A program made the position numbers and the translations under genes. Under the pieces are notes generated by a model. It ran no database searches. It saw only the letters and a program-made list of their open reading frames with translations, and was not told where the DNA came from. DNA of 64,000 bases from Austropuccinia psidii (lineage: Eukaryota; Basidiomycota; Pucciniomycetes; Pucciniales; Sphaerophragmiaceae). Below, one piece after another: positions 37,101-50,153 of this stretch; positions within the stretch are counted from its first letter, which is position 1; each line of letters starts with the position of its first letter. The stretch covers positions 54,975,569-55,039,568 of the forward strand of contig JALGQZ010000007.1 in NCBI GenBank assembly GCA_023105745.1. The letters run 5' to 3'.

Positions 37101-37713
37101 AGTTCATTTACCTGATTATCAGTCAGATGAAGGCTTATTTCAGCTGAATTTAACTGTTCATATTTGAATCTTTCCAGCTCTAGGCTCACTGCTTCTACTT
37201 TACTTACTGTAATTTGTCTTTTAAATGGTAAAAAGGCAAATTTTTGATGCTTATTGTCTCCAATAGTAAATTATCCATCTTTGTTGTTGTGTAAGTGGAT
37301 TCCATACATGATCAAATAATCATTTCCCAATGTAAAATGGGTACTAGAGCAATTTTCCATAACAACAAATTCAACAGTGATTCTTAAATTTCCATTAAAA
37401 TGTGGGAGTATGATATTGGTCTCAAAGATTCCCAATTCTTTCATTGGATTACTTGCACTATTGAATTTTATACCATCAATTGGTAACAAGTGGTCTTCAA
37501 ATTTGGTACACAAGTCTTAAGAAAAGATTTTCCAACACAACAGCAGAAGGCTCCTAGGTCAAGTAAAAGTTTAGTGGGTTTGTTATTAATTACCACTTCT
37601 GTTATACAGGAGTTACCAGATGTATAACCTTTTCCCCTGTTTGGTTTGGTCTTCATAATTTGTGCATCTTGAATTTTTGACAAATCAAGTTGACCATTGC
37701 TCAATTGTGGCAA
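34150..37713 (-). pseudogene. pol of C (protease to chromodomain), broken
   Basis: Minus-strand pieces. Protease at 37468-37713 has DLGA at the active site; whether this family normally has Thr there is unknown to me. RT is at 36653-37189 and 36068-36472; between them the YIDD box reads stop-IDD. RNase H is at 35670-35954. Integrase at 34552-35310 is a 252-codon open frame with the CxxC zinc end, [13 protein letters not shown] and DGLAES, so the D-D-E set is present. The integrase end and chromodomain start are at 34171-34521, where the frame is lost at REYL. Confidence 0.88.
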
Positions 37714-37725
37714 GTGAGACTAGGA

Positions 37726-39970
37726 TTACATGATGTCAAAGGTGGAATTGATATTTTCTATATCCTTTGAAGATTCAGAAAACATTGAAGACTTATCATC
37801 CAAATTTTCTTCAATATTATTGTCTTTTTCAACATCAGGTTCTTTTTCAATGTCAATTTCATTAATTTTTCTCCTTTTTGGACATGTATTGGCTAAGTGG
37901 GTGGTGCTTTGGAAAATATGGCACTTTCTGATTATATCTGCAGGTTTATATTGAGCATTATTAGAATTTTCTTTGGGATTTTTGTCCACAGAATCTTTCC
38001 AAGGTGTATTAAAACTTGCTTTGAGATTCACCCTACTAGAACCAAACTTGGTTCTGGTGGTTACTTCTTCTATTATATTAATAATATCTTGTGCTGAAGA
38101 TTTTTCAGTAGTCCTTCTTTTGACAGCATGCTCTAAGTCACCTCTGCATTTTCTTGGAATCTTTCTGTGGATCATAAATTCTGACATGTCAGGATAAAAT
38201 GCTGTTAATCTGTCTTTTTGTTGGCAAAACCATGGTAAAGCTTTTTCTTTATCAGCATTAAATTTGGAAGATTCAAAGGCTGTTTCCACTTTGAATCTCC
38301 AAGCATAATTGGCCCATTTGTTCATAATTTGGGTTGTCCACCAAGTCCAACTTTGGTGTCTATGTGCTTGTCTTAATTTGATATACCATCTGTGTGCTGA
38401 TCTGGTAAACAAGGTGTTAAATCTTGCTGTTACCAATCTTTCTGGTAATTCAAAATCTTCCTTAATCATTTCAATTCCTCTGATGAATTCCATATGGTCA
38501 TATTCTCCTTCACCACTGAAGTGAGGCCATTCTTAGAGTTTTGGTACTTCTTTCAAAAATGCTTGGCTAATTGATGATTACAAGTTATGAAAAGAAGTGG
38601 ACAATTCATTTTGTAACTGTGAATTATCAGAATCCAATAATTGTGTATTTGGAATTATTGTGCCCGCATTTTGATTTAGAGGTGTAGACATTCTTGGTAA
38701 GGTGTTCAGTATTTGTTCAATATCATTCATTTTACTGTTGCTACACCTTTGGGAATTTCTGTATTCATGTTGGAAGGCTGGTATTAAATGTATTACTTCA
38801 ATTTTATACATGTCTTCTTTATGTGTCAGTTCTTGCCATAACTCTGTCTGTCTTGTATTATTGGCAGTGACTTGATTCAATTTCATTGATAATTTTGATA
38901 CTTCTTCTTGTGAAGCATCAAAACACTTTTTAAAGGAAATGGTATATGTCTTTACTTCACTAAATGAATTTGAAATGTCATCAAGGACTTTCTTGTTATC
39001 TGTATTGAGAATATTTATGGCTTGCTTAATTATTGTTTCAATTATGTCATCAATATTGAGTTTACAATATTTGTCTGTTAATTCTTTAATAATGGCAGAT
39101 TGGTCATTTGTCTTATTGCCAAACAAATTATCATTATTGAATGTTTTCATTGTTCTTAAAACTATTTCAAAACACATAAGTGCTTCATTGCTTTGGCTCA
39201 GACTCAAGTTATTTGTTTTAATATTGTTACAAATTGATGAATTTTGATCAGAAATATGACTTGTTACGTCAGTTATAGCTTCATACAATTCTGGGATAGA
39301 ATCAAAATATCAGAAATCATTTCTGATATTTTAATCTGGCTTCCCCCTTCTTTTTTAATTCCATCATTTCTCTGGCCATCTGAAATACATTTTCCATGGC
39401 ATCCTGTTGAATATTTGGAATCCTGTAGCCCTGGCTGTAAGGTTTTGTGGCTGGTGCCTTTCCTTTGCCCTTGTTCTGGGATTGTGGCTGCTTTTTCACA
39501 TTGGAATTGCTGCTTCTGGCCACTGGGGCTGTTTTTGGCACTTGTTTGGGTGGTGGAGGGTTGTTTTTACTCCATTCTGCTGTTAAGAGAATCATGTTCC
39601 TCTTTTCCATCAATGGATGCCATCCATTGAGTAACTTGCAAGTGTTGGGATGGCCCAGGAATTATCTCACAGTCAGGTAAGAATTCATGCAGTTTTTCCA
39701 CATATCTGCAAGGATCTGGTACTCTTTGTGCTGCAATGCATTGTTGTAAGCCTTCTGGCTGGCTTTGTAAATGTCCACAGAGGCTTCTTGTGTTGGTGTC
39801 AGCTCTTTTTGAAGGTAAAACAGTTTAATCAGCTTCAGAGTGACACAATTTATTAATTTGGAGGTCATCAACTGAGCCTTGTCCTTCTGTAACTGATTGG
39901 CTTCTTCCATAATCATGTCTATGACCTTTTTGGGAGCTTCTTGAGGGGTTATAGCTGGCTCCTGATCTGG
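37726..39970 (-). pseudogene. gag of C
   Basis: The frame opens MPSTRSGASYNPSRSSQ near 39970, resembling the [13 protein letters not shown] start of A. It then has two stops before the coiled-coil region (38578-39288, 236 codons) and the capsid (37726-38493, 255 codons, with HRWYIKLRQ and WWTTQIMNKWA). The zinc knuckle reads KCHIFQSTTHLANTC, so its second Cys is replaced by Phe. The N-terminal third overlaps a second open frame, listed separately. Confidence 0.82.
39317..39916 (-). CDS. Overlapping alternative frame in gag of C (one internal stop)
   Basis: Two open stretches, 39662-39916 (starting MIMEEANQLQKDK) and 39317-39613, lie in one frame, +1 relative to Gag, interrupted by a TAA. The C-terminal part reads YRIPNIQQDAMENVFQMAR and ends at a TGA. 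It aligns residue for residue with the same alternative frame of A ([19 protein letters not shown], ending 54015). It is Lys/Gln-rich with a Pro-rich middle. The function is unknown. Confidence 0.5.
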
Positions 39971-40405
39971 TTGAAGGCATATTTTATGATTGAAAAGCCT
40001 TAAAATGGTAATTTTGCATCAAAAAACCTAGTATTGGTCAAATCCTTAGCTTTCTGAAGAGTATTACTTATATCCAAGTTAATGAATTCTGAAGAAATTG
40101 GTTCAGGCTGATTATTCTGAGTCACAATAACAGTACTGGGAGGAATGATGCTGGTAAGTGTTGAGGTGTTTCAATGTTTTCTTGTCTTACCACGTTTCAG
40201 ACACTAAAATTAATGAAGAATCCAATTAATTAAGTAAAAAAGGGTATTTCAAAAAAGAAATAAAAATATAAGCCTCACTTATATATGAAAAAAACATTCT
40301 TTTATGGATTTTTTGAATTATAAATATTTTTTATATGATTTTAGAAATTTTGAAATATAAGAAAAAGGATTAAAAAAGAGCAAAAAAATATGTCACAGGT
40401 AAAAT

Positions 40406-40423
40406 ATCATGGCTGGGCCCCCA
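40406..40423 (-). other. Primer-binding site of C
   Basis: TGGGGGCCCAGCCATGAT on the minus strand, two bases after the 5' LTR end; proline-like in its first half. Confidence 0.65.
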
Positions 40424-40425
40424 AA

Positions 40426-42242
40426 TGTAAGGTGTGGATATGAAACTTTGATGAAATATCAAGTACTTTTCCTGTCCTCAAAATTTGTATAAGGTAAAAT
40501 TATTTAAAAATGGTAAGAAATATTATTTTTAAAGAGAAAACATGCCAATTTTCTTGTTTTTAACTTTGTATTTGTGAAACAATAATATAATAAAAAAAAA
40601 TTTTTTACCAACAATAAAGATTTATCCAAAAATACTCTACAAGAGATATTTAAGGCTACAAAAGAAATTTCTTCAAGAGCAATTTCAATTTGAATTAATT
40701 GAGCAAAGAACTGCAAGCAATTGTTTGAAGAAAAAAGTCTTTCAAAAGATATTTAAAGACAAAACACACCCAAAAGTGACCAGAGTGAATTTGGAAACAA
40801 AGTGACAAAGCTAACAGTGGTGAAAGATGCTTTAATTCACTTTTGGGGTGGTTCAGGGGTAAAAATGATTATAAGAGTTACAAACAATTATTATAATGAT
40901 TTTCTCACGTGATTAAAAGGTTGAAAATTATATAGAAAGGGTTTTTAGAATCTTTTGTTGATTGGTTTAACAGTGTTTAAACTAATTATAAAAAGAAAAG
41001 ATTCTAACATGAAGAGAAAAGTGGGGCAAAGAAGACATTCTTTTATAGCCATCAATTTTCTTACTCCAAAAGTATAATTAACTCTTGTCAGTCGTGGAAA
41101 ACACTCTGAAAACAGAAAAGCCAATTATGGCATCATTGAACCCTGGTTTAGACCAAAAAAGGGCTGGTTTCAGCCATTTTGGACCCTTAAATCAGCCATT
41201 ACTATAGTAATACCTGGCCTAGAGCCTTCAAAACACGTCAGAATTAGTGTAATGCACGTAGAAACCAGTTAAAACTGTTTTTAATAAGATTGTCTTATCT
41301 TAAGGGTAATTTTACCCTCTTGGCAACAGTTAAAACTACCCTGATTGGTATCAAAACCTAGTCATCAATTGAGTCACAGACCCTGTGACTCAATTCCAGG
41401 CCAAAAGTGATGAGCGTTTGCGTGGAATTTGACATCTCACGCCTGTCAGCAAGGATTTTGGGGGTCTGGCTCCCTCTTAGAGCTAGAGTTCCTTTCCCCC
41501 CCAAATTTAATCTTTCCAATTTATCTTTTCCTTTAATTCCTCACCATGTATTATACTTACAGCTTACATATGTAATTCAATTGAGTCTTACAGTAAACTA
41601 CTGTAATAATTCACACCTCATATGTAAATCAAAGTTCACTTATGTAATACACGCTCACATTTTGACAATTCAATTGAATTTGATTGAAAATACTTCAATT
41701 CCTCATAACTTCTAAAATATACACAACACCTCAATTTTAACACAAAAATTGATTCTTGACACTACATGTGATGTGAATTAAATTAAGGTCTCAAGGATTT
41801 TCAACTTTTATACATAAAATACCAAAAACTTAATATAAGCTTATTTAGAGTTGAGTTACAAAAGTTCCACTCAGACGTGACCCCACCTAATTTTTTAGAA
41901 GGAATCCAATGGTGAAATGTATTCTATATGTTTATTTGTTAGATGGAAATTTATGATAAAATTTATTTAACTTTTTTCTAAAATTATTTTATTTTGGTTA
42001 ATTTTGTTAAAAATTCATTTTTACTTAATTTTTTTTCAAGTAAAAATGTGTTTTTACAATTTTCAAATTTAATGTATATTTATTTTTAAATTATAATTAA
42101 TTTTTTTGATTATGTATATAAGTTCATATTTATAATTTTATTTTTATTTTAATAATGTGAATAAATTCCTTTTATTTACATTTGTATATTAGGTTTTTGT
42201 TTGTGGTCTTTTGGGTATATGAAAATACCTCTAAGGCTCACA
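40426..42242 (-). mobile_element. 5' LTR of C
   Basis: The plus strand begins TGTAAGGTGTGGATATG and ends ..CTCTAAGGCTCACA. It is 1817 bp and is the partner of 32316-34069. Confidence 0.9.
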
Positions 42243-45200
42243 AAGAATCTGATTCTGAAAAGGACACTGAAGAATCAGAAACTTCTGAAAGTTATGGAAT
42301 TAATATAATTAATGAACAAATTGATAATATTGATTTAATATATGAAGTACTAGATGTCAATTCAAACTTACCACAAGCTGGAACATCTGATAGAACCCTG
42401 ACAAACATACAAATACCAAATTGTATAGAGCCAAACCAGCAAAAGGAATAGTATATACAGCTGGGAAATAAAGTATAAGTATTGTCATGGTGGAAAAACA
42501 AGAGGAAAACGTGAACTTAGATACCAGAGCATATTGTACCTGTGTTGGTAAGAGTTATTTGAAAGCAATTGTACCAGATTGGGAAGAAAAACCTATACCA
42601 ATACAAGGAGTAAAATTTAGTAGTGCAAGTGAAAGCATGAAACCCCTTGGAATAATTGACTTAACACTAATTTTTCTTCATCCTTCACAATGTATCAGAT
42701 TGGAAGGAAAGTTTGTAGTAGTGAAAAATTGCACTAGTAACCATTTTATACTTGGAAATGACTACTTGCAAATTATGGCATGGATATCTCTGACCAAAAA
42801 GATAGATATTTTACCATAGGGAAAAATAAAAGAAAAAGATTTGGCTTCTTCAATAACAACAGACAAATTACATTTATTATAAATGAAGAAAAAAGCCCAG
42901 AAAAAGAATTTTTTATAAGTGAACAACTAAAAGAGGTAGAATTCAATCAGAAATTAACAGAAAAATGAAAGCAAAATTGATTAACCTCTTATTTAAACAT
43001 AAAAATTCCTTTGAAACTGACAATGAACCACTAGGTGCCATAATTGGACATGAGGTAGACATAATCTTTAATGTAGAAAACCCTTATCCACCTCTATTAA
43101 GAAGACCAGCTGATCCAGCTAGCCCAAGAGCTAGAGGAGCTTTAGAGTTACACATTGAAGAATTATTGGACCTTGGAGTATTAAGTAAATTAGGACACAA
43201 TGAACAGGTAGATATCACTACACCTGTCATTATAACCTGGCATAATGGAAAATTAAGGATTGTGGGGACTTTAGAGCTCTAAACACCTATACTATCCCTG
43301 ACAGATATCCAATATCCAGAATCCATGAGACATCAACACAATTATCTCAGGCTAAGTCAATCACAGCCATGGATGCGCTGAAGGGCTTTCATCAAAATTT
43401 TTTAACAGACAAACCCAAAAGACTACTGAGGATAATAGTCCACTGTGGAATTTTTGAATATCTTAGAGTTCCATTTGGTATAAAAAATGCACCTTGCCAT
43501 TATCAAACAATGATTAATACCATATTTCCTGAAGAATTTTCAGAAGGATGGTTAATCATCTATATTGATAATATTATAGTTTTCTCAGAAACTTGGGATA
43601 GTCACCTAACAAGACTAGAAAGAGTCTTGCAAAATATAGTAAAAGTAAGCATGAAAATTTCCTTGAAAAAGTGCCATCTTGCACATAGTAAACTGAAAGC
43701 ACTAGGAAATTTTTTATATGGACTAATTTTGGGCATAGAGAAAAACAAAGTAGCAGCAGTACTATTGAAGCCATTGCCCCAAGCCAAAAAAGAAATGCAA
43801 TAATTTCTAGGATTTTCTGGATATTATAGACAGGATATAAAAGATTTTGCAAGAATTTCAAAGTCCTTCTATAATCTCTGTGACCAACAGAAAGTCTATT
43901 AAATGACTGAAGAAAGAGTCAAGGCATATGAAGAATTGAAAAATTCCTTAACAAATGCCCCATTTCTTCTAATGCCGGATTGGAAGCTGCCCTTCAAACT
44001 ATACATTTATGCTTGTGGAAAAGGACTAGGTGCTGCACTACACCAGACACAAATCATCAATGAAAAACCTGTTGAAGGACCAATTGGCTTCATTTCAAGA
44101 CAAATAAAGCCAATAGAAGCAAGGTATGGAGCAAGCCAAATGGAATGCCTCTGCTTAGTGGGGTCTTTGGAAAAATTACACTATTATTTGGATGGAACAG
44201 TGTTTGATGTAATTACAGATTGCAATGCTGAAAAGTTTTTATCAAACATGAAAACCCCAAATAGACATATGCTCAGATGGCAAATTGCCATCCACAAATA
44301 TAGAGGAAATATGACTTTAGCTCATAAATCTGGTAATATTCATAAAAATGCAGATGGTCTTAGCAGATGGGCTCTTGAAAATACACATGAAAATCCAGCA
44401 TGTGTACCACAAGAAGAACACCATATAAAAGGCATATGCTTTACAGATATAGGCACATAATTCTCTAACCAAGTTAAAGAAATCTATAAGATGGACAAAA
44501 ACTGCCATATCTTATGCCAAATCCAAATTAAAGACTGTAAAGACCCACCACTTTCATCAAAACTAGATGAAATATGGAAATACGCATATGATGAAGGAAG
44601 ATTTCACCTCCTTGATGGAATCCTCTACCATAGAACAAAACATACACCTGTTATGGATTTAACAGATAGAACTCTTATAAACACTATACTACATGAATGT
44701 CATGATAGTGTTGCAGCTGGACATCTCTCAGAGGACAGAAAACTAGAGAGTGTAAAAACCTGCTTGTGGTGGCCAAATTGGAAGAAAGATGTTGCAGAAT
44801 ACTGCCAAACCTGTGACAAATTCCATAAAGCAAACAGAGCCACAGGAAAGAGATTTGGAATGATAATCCAAATCCAGGAACCAAAATCCCCTTGGGGAAT
44901 AGTTCACATGGATTGGGTAACAGTATTACCTCCAGGAGGAGACAGAAGCTATAATGCATGCCTAGTATTAGCTGACGGATACAGCAAAACTCCAATTTTC
45001 TTACCATGTCACAAGGATGACACAGCTATGGACACAGCCATAGTTATATGGAGAAAAGCTATTTGACACACAGGCCTATTTCAAAAAATCATAAGTGATA
45101 TAGACCCAAAACTTACTTCAGCATTATGGAAAAGCCTCCATAACCTGTTTGGAACAAAATCATCATTCTCAACAGCTTACCACCCCCAAACTGATGGTCT

Positions 45201-46004
45201 AGGAGAAAGAATGATACAGCCCTTAGAAGATATGATCAGGAGATTCTGTGCTTATGGCCTAGAATTCAAAGATTCTTATGGTTTCACCCATTATTTGTGT
45301 GAATTAATACCAGCTATTGAACTGGCATATAAAACATCAATCCATTCTTCAACTGGCAAGACACCAGCGTTTCGAGAAAAAGGGTGGAATCCAAGACTTC
45401 CTTATGATACTCTCAAGAAGGACTTAGTGGATATACATCCAACAGCAAGCAGTTTTAAAATAATGCTTGACAAAGCAAGACACCATGCAAACAGATGTAT
45501 GCAAGATTCTTTCCAGTATGCAAAAGAAAGATGGGATAAAAGTCATAAACCACCTGACTTCAAAATAGGAGGCTTGGTCCTAGTTTCAACTCTAAATTTC
45601 AATAATATAAAAGTCCCAAAGAAATTGAAAGATTCCTTTGCAGGACCATTTATGATAAAAGCACTACATGGACCTAATTCTGTGCAACTAGAGCTCACAG
45701 GTGAATTAATAAACAAACACCCAACTTTCCCTGTAAGTCTGATAAAACCTTAAAGCTCAAGTGACAAGGAATTATTTCCACTAAGAAATAAACCCCCACT
45801 TGAAATACCCCCTTTGAAAGAAGGAGATGAAAAGAAAATTGTGAAAGTCCTTAAAGAAAGAAGGACAAGAAATAAAAAAGAAAGAGAATACCTTTTAAGG
45901 CATAGAAATCCAACTCAATAAGATTAATGACTACTTGAGAAGGATATAACAAATTCTGATAAACTACTGAGAAGGTTCAGACATGAAAGAAAACCTAAAG
46001 AATA
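42243..46004 (+). pseudogene. gag end and pol of B, after the insertion of C
   Basis: It continues B's polyprotein. An acidic linker comes first, then protease with VNLDTRAYCTC (catalytic motif DTG changed to DTR), RT (42965-43282, 43369-43803) with YIDN instead of YIDD, and RNase H (43903-44460). Integrase (44491-45066, 45211-45753) is broken by a stop after the first catalytic Asp region. The integrase end runs into KP-stop at about 45751, followed in frame by RNKPPLEIPPLKEGDEKK and the chromodomain (VLKERRTRNKKEREYLL). It shows that in the ancestor the chromodomain was in frame with pol. Confidence 0.88.
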
Positions 46005-46112
46005 GGAAAATCAATAATTATTGAGCTTCAAGACTAACAAAGTCTATTGAAGAGGTAGGACAGTGGATGATACCCTAACTAACTATATCAGATTGTGGGA
46101 CAATCTTTTTTT

Positions 46113-46124
46113 GGTGGTAGGGAA
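46113..46124 (+). other. Polypurine tract of B
   Basis: GGTGGTAGGGAA immediately before the LTR start TGTGAGCC. Confidence 0.85.
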
Positions 46125-48060
46125 TGTGAGCCTTTGAGAGATGACCACATATCCAAAAAGGTTGCAAGAAAAATACTATAATAAATATACTCATAATATT
46201 TATCTTAAAACTAGTGAAAATACAATAAATAGGTACAAAATCTGAATAAACTCATAATCTAATGAGTATAAATTAATTACACCATTGGATTCCTCATAGT
46301 AAAATACACATATGTCATTTTTATGGCATATCTGAAAAGTCAATAATTACTGAAGAATATATAATAATACCCTAAAAAAGACACAAAAACCTATTTAACT
46401 CAGAAACCAATGGAATAACATGTGAAATAAGTTGAAAAATTGGATTCTCCATAAAATACCACACATAAAACAATCATATGAAAGTTCTCTAGAGTCAATA
46501 CTTAAGTACCTAAGCTGAATAGATGCACTTTTTTGGTCAATGCAGATATTCATGTCTTTTTGCTAATATCTCTTCAAATCTACAAGATAGAGAGTTAAAC
46601 CAAAAATAAAGTCACCACGTAATTACTTTAGGAGCACAGATAAGAGACTTATTTCACAAGCTATAAACAAGGTTAAAACCTGTAATGGTTTATTGAACAA
46701 AATCACTGGAGCTGTTGACCACTTTGATGTGAAAGTGGTCCAAACATCAAAACAAGTAGACAGTGAGATTCCAATAGCTCATACATGAAGAATGATGTAA
46801 TTTTTATTATAATATTCAAGGTATAACCCCTTGAAATCAAGGTTTGAAGTTTAAAATATTGAATTTTGACAGAAAAGATGAGTTGCAAGAAAAATCATCA
46901 AGAATAGAGTTTTTATTATGTAATAAAATTCTCTTGGAAGCTTAATATAGACATGCCAAGCTATCTTAATTCACTCCCAGAATAGCTGTAGTGTGTATGA
47001 CCTTAAAGCTATTAAAGATCAAAGTTTAACCTTAAAATTGATCATTTATGATCACTCACTGTAATCTTATTTTATTTTTAAAAGTTATATAAGTGATAAA
47101 ACTGGTGAATACTATTATATTATGATTAATACTAAGAAAATACACAAAGTTGAGGCTTCTGCAAAGCCTATTATGTCATCAAACCTAGAGCTATAGTGAT
47201 TACTCTAAATAATGGCATAATAATGAGATAAGCTGGTTTGATCATGACGTAATCATCACTAAACCTTAAAATACTGATCATTTCCATGGATACCATCAGT
47301 ACAACTCTAATAGAAGCCTACTGAACTCTAGAGGGGAGGTATTTACTATAAACAGAGCCCTTTTCCTCTATTTCCCCCTCAGACGCATCAAAACAATTAA
47401 AAAAAATAAATCCAAAGGTAAAATCTTTTACTCTTTATATATAAGTATCTTAAATTATCAAAGACCAAAAGTTATCTTTATTATAATCATCATTTTTGAT
47501 GTGATTACTCCAATTTTTCTCTTGTTTTGTTATATTTCTCTTAAAAATCTCATTTCCACGTAAAATCAAGATAATTTGTAATTTCTTTTCTTTTTATTTG
47601 TAAATAAAATGTGAATAAGTTGTATTTACATTATTTGGCGTAAATTCATTCAGAATTATTATATTAAGCATCAAAAGTAGGTTATTTTCCCTTATTATAA
47701 TAATTTCTGTTTATTATTACTATCAATAATTCTTCAGTTAATATAAATAGTATTTATATTAATATATAACTTTAATATTAGTAATATTATTGTTACTAAT
47801 TGTTGTTCATTAATAAAAAACAATTCTTTACCCCTTTATTATTGTTGGTAACAATAATAGAGTGCTTTCAAATATATTAATTATCAGACATTAATATATA
47901 TATCTATCATATTATTTTTTCAAAATATAAATTATATTATTATATCTATTTAATAATATAATTATTTTTTATCTTATTTATTTTATTTATAAGGACATTC
48001 ATAGTACAACAAGTAAAATATTAGTAATTTTTACTTATTGTTTCATAGTCAAACCTTACA
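46125..48060 (+). mobile_element. 3' LTR of B
   Basis: TGTGAGCCTTTGAGAGATGACC to ..CATAGTCAAACCTTACA, 1936 bp. It lacks the copia-type insertion of the 5' LTR. A promoter block (ACTATAAACAGAGCCC) is near 47346. Confidence 0.88.
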
Positions 48061-49020
48061 ACACTGGTAGCTTTAAATTGGAATTACAAATAAATTACTT
48101 CAAGTTAAAAGCCCTATTTTTAAGCATTATTTTTCAGTCTTGACTGGTGCATGCCCTCTATATCCATTATGGATTATGAGAGCTGCTCTGCAGCAATAAA
48201 AAGAGCCTTCACATCACGGGCTTTTCCAATAACCAATTAGCATTGAAATCATATTAGCCATTTAAAACAGGTAAACATTTATTAAATATAAAATCTTATT
48301 ATTAAAGTATTTCTTAATTATTTTATTAATTATCAATCTTTAGTTGAAGAATTGAAATCATACAAGCTATATTATTGCTTGAATCTCCAATGATAAACTT
48401 TATTATATAAGATGATTGTCCTAAATATTTTTTGAAATCCAAAAATTCCTCTTAGAAATCCTGTAATCTTTTCTTTATCATAAAATGCTATTTTACCTTG
48501 TAAAAAAATTATTTTTGCATGTTCTTAGCTTACAATATCATTTAATATAATAGCTGTTTTTGTTTGAACTTTTGTATTAAGTGTATATTATAAGTAAGTT
48601 TTATTTAATACTCTATACCTTTTTTATCTAGTATTACTTTTTTATATAGACTTTTTCTATATGATTTAGCTCTGCACAGTGTGTGATATTCATTTTATAA
48701 AGAATATTTATATGATTTATGAGTGGTTACATATTATCATCTTCCATGTATAATTGTCTCATTAAGAGGTTTATACATCCTTATTATTATAGCTGTCAGT
48801 AACTATAATAATAATAGAGTAATTATTATTTATTATAATTATTAAGATTTTTCATCATCAATTCATTTAATAATAGTTAAATTATTTTTTCATATAATTA
48901 TTTTTAACAGTTATATTGATTTGTGGCTATAATATTCAATTATATTCTATTTTCTACTGAGGATGGTCATAGTACTCTTGATATATTATCAAGAGTTTCA
49001 TAGACAAAACTTACAACAAC

Positions 49021-49164
49021 TTAGTTTCTCCTAGATAAAGTTATTCTTTTTTTGTTGTTTTTTGTCATAAATTCAATTGATAAGTCTATTTAAGACCAAA
49101 TAAACTTTATAAAAAGTTATTTGTGACCTCATGGGTATGTAATACACATCTCACAGGCTCAACA
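49021..49164 (-). mobile_element. Truncated LTR fragment of G type
   Basis: The plus strand ends ..ATCTCACAGGCTCAACA and matches about 140 bp of the LTR start seen reversed at 1835-1974. It is followed by unrelated sequence rather than a polypurine tract, so only a remnant is left. Confidence 0.6.
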
Positions 49165-49339
49165 AAGCCAAAATGACAGGACTATTTAAATATTGGTGTA
49201 AGATAGAGGAGGAGAGTTTCTCAACAAGAAGTTCAAAGAACTAGCAAGCTCCCATGTGATTCAACACATACTTTTGCCAGAATACACCCCTCAGCACAAT
49301 GGGTTTGCATAGAGAGCCCAGACTACTATCTTATAAAAG

Positions 49340-50153
49340 GCAAAGTACCTTATGAATGGCTCAAACCTTCCAAAGCCATATTGGGATGAAGCAGTAAACA
49401 CTGCCACCACATTGTCAAACCTCATTCCTACCCCATAAAGACCGACAAATTTCCCCATGCCCTCTAGACCAAGTTCCCTCCTTTCCTCACGAAAATGGGC
49501 TGTCAAGCTGTTGTTGTAGTTCCCAAAGATCACAGAGAATGGAAACTTAGCAAACCTGGAAGCAAAGGAGCTATAATTGGTTACAAGAATAATGTGTCTG
49601 CTTATCAAATCTTTCAAATAAGCAACATAAAATGTTTTGTTTTGTGCCATGTGGTCTTTACCAAGTCTGTCTTCCCCTTTTAACTAACTTTGACTCACCA
49701 AACTCATGTCAGAAGATCTCCTGGGGTGATGAGAATGAGCTGCTCACTTTGGATGAAACCAGTGCACCACAGCATTCTACTAATGAAGAAGAGTCTCAAG
49801 TTCAGGTAGATGAAATCCACGCCTTGAGTCCAGTTGGTGTACACTTAGTAGGTCCTCTGGATCTGGTAGATGAACCCCAGTCTCCAGATGGGCCTACCAT
49901 GAATTCCTCCACACCAATAAATTCACCACTCCATTTACATATTAAGGTTATTGGACCATGAAATCCAACTCTGGTCACTTCCAATATCAGTCAAACAAAT
50001 ATCCTTCCCTACTCTTGTTTGGCAGGTGCTCTAGTTACAAGGGCTTGTGACACCCCGCAAACCTACAAAAAGGTAATTGAGGGTGATCGCAGGGTTTTGT
50101 GGACAGAACTTCTTGCTAGGGAACTTCAGTCAATGGAAAAACTGAAAGTGTAG
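49340..50153 (+). pseudogene. Ty1/copia pol relic (integrase core end to RT start)
   Basis: Three pieces lie in three frames. PYWDEAVNTATTLSNLIPTP (from 49376) is the copia integrase core end. GCQAVVVVPKDHREWKL...GAIIGYKNN (49495-49680) is the conserved integrase C-terminal module. An acidic linker then leads to IGP-stop-NPTLVTSNISQTNILPY and ACDTPQTYKKVIEGDRRVLW up to a stop at 50151, which is the entry into the copia reverse transcriptase. Two frameshifts and stops make it dead, and it is truncated at both ends. Confidence 0.78.

Larger units (their letters stand above)
32316..42242 (-). mobile_element. Element C: Ty3/gypsy chromovirus nested in gag of B
   Basis: Minus-strand element with LTRs 32316-34069 (3') and 40426-42242 (5'), flanked by AAGAA at 32311-32315 and 42243-42247, a perfect 5 bp duplication. 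The polypurine tract is at 34070-34082 and the primer site at 40406-40423. The internal region has the same gene order as A but belongs to a different family. Stops, shifts and altered motifs show it is inactive. Confidence 0.92.
24785..48060 (+). mobile_element. Element B: decayed Ty3/gypsy chromovirus with three or more nested insertions
   Basis: The 5' LTR is 24785-27323, the 3' LTR 46125-48060, and the flanks are GCACT (24780-24784) and ACACT (48061-48065), one mismatch. It is closely related to A. Insertions are a copia-type solo LTR (25969-26556), a gypsy solo LTR in the primer site (27341-29613) and element C in gag (32316-42242). The catalytic residues of protease (DTRA) and RT (YIDN) are mutated and several stops are present, so B is dead. 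Confidence 0.88.
5507..49015 (+). mobile_element. 3' LTR of element G (right, plus strand), split by three insertions
   Basis: The LTR pieces are 5507-5539, 22471-23134, 24531-24784 and 48061-49015. Joined in order they match the left LTR of G read in reverse, and they end ..CATAGACAAAACTTACA at 49015. The interruptions are E (5540-22470), H' (23135-24530) and B (24785-48060). The E and B insertions carry 5 bp duplications with one or two mismatches, and H' an imperfect one. The reconstructed length is about 1.9 kb. Confidence 0.75.

Noticed and set aside
37468..37713. DLGA in the protease of C as proof of inactivation
   Set aside because: The normal residue at this position in family C is unknown to me, so it is noted but not used as evidence.
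49291..49650. 119-codon minus-strand frame
   Set aside because: It is antisense to the copia integrase relic, whose plus-strand motifs are clear.
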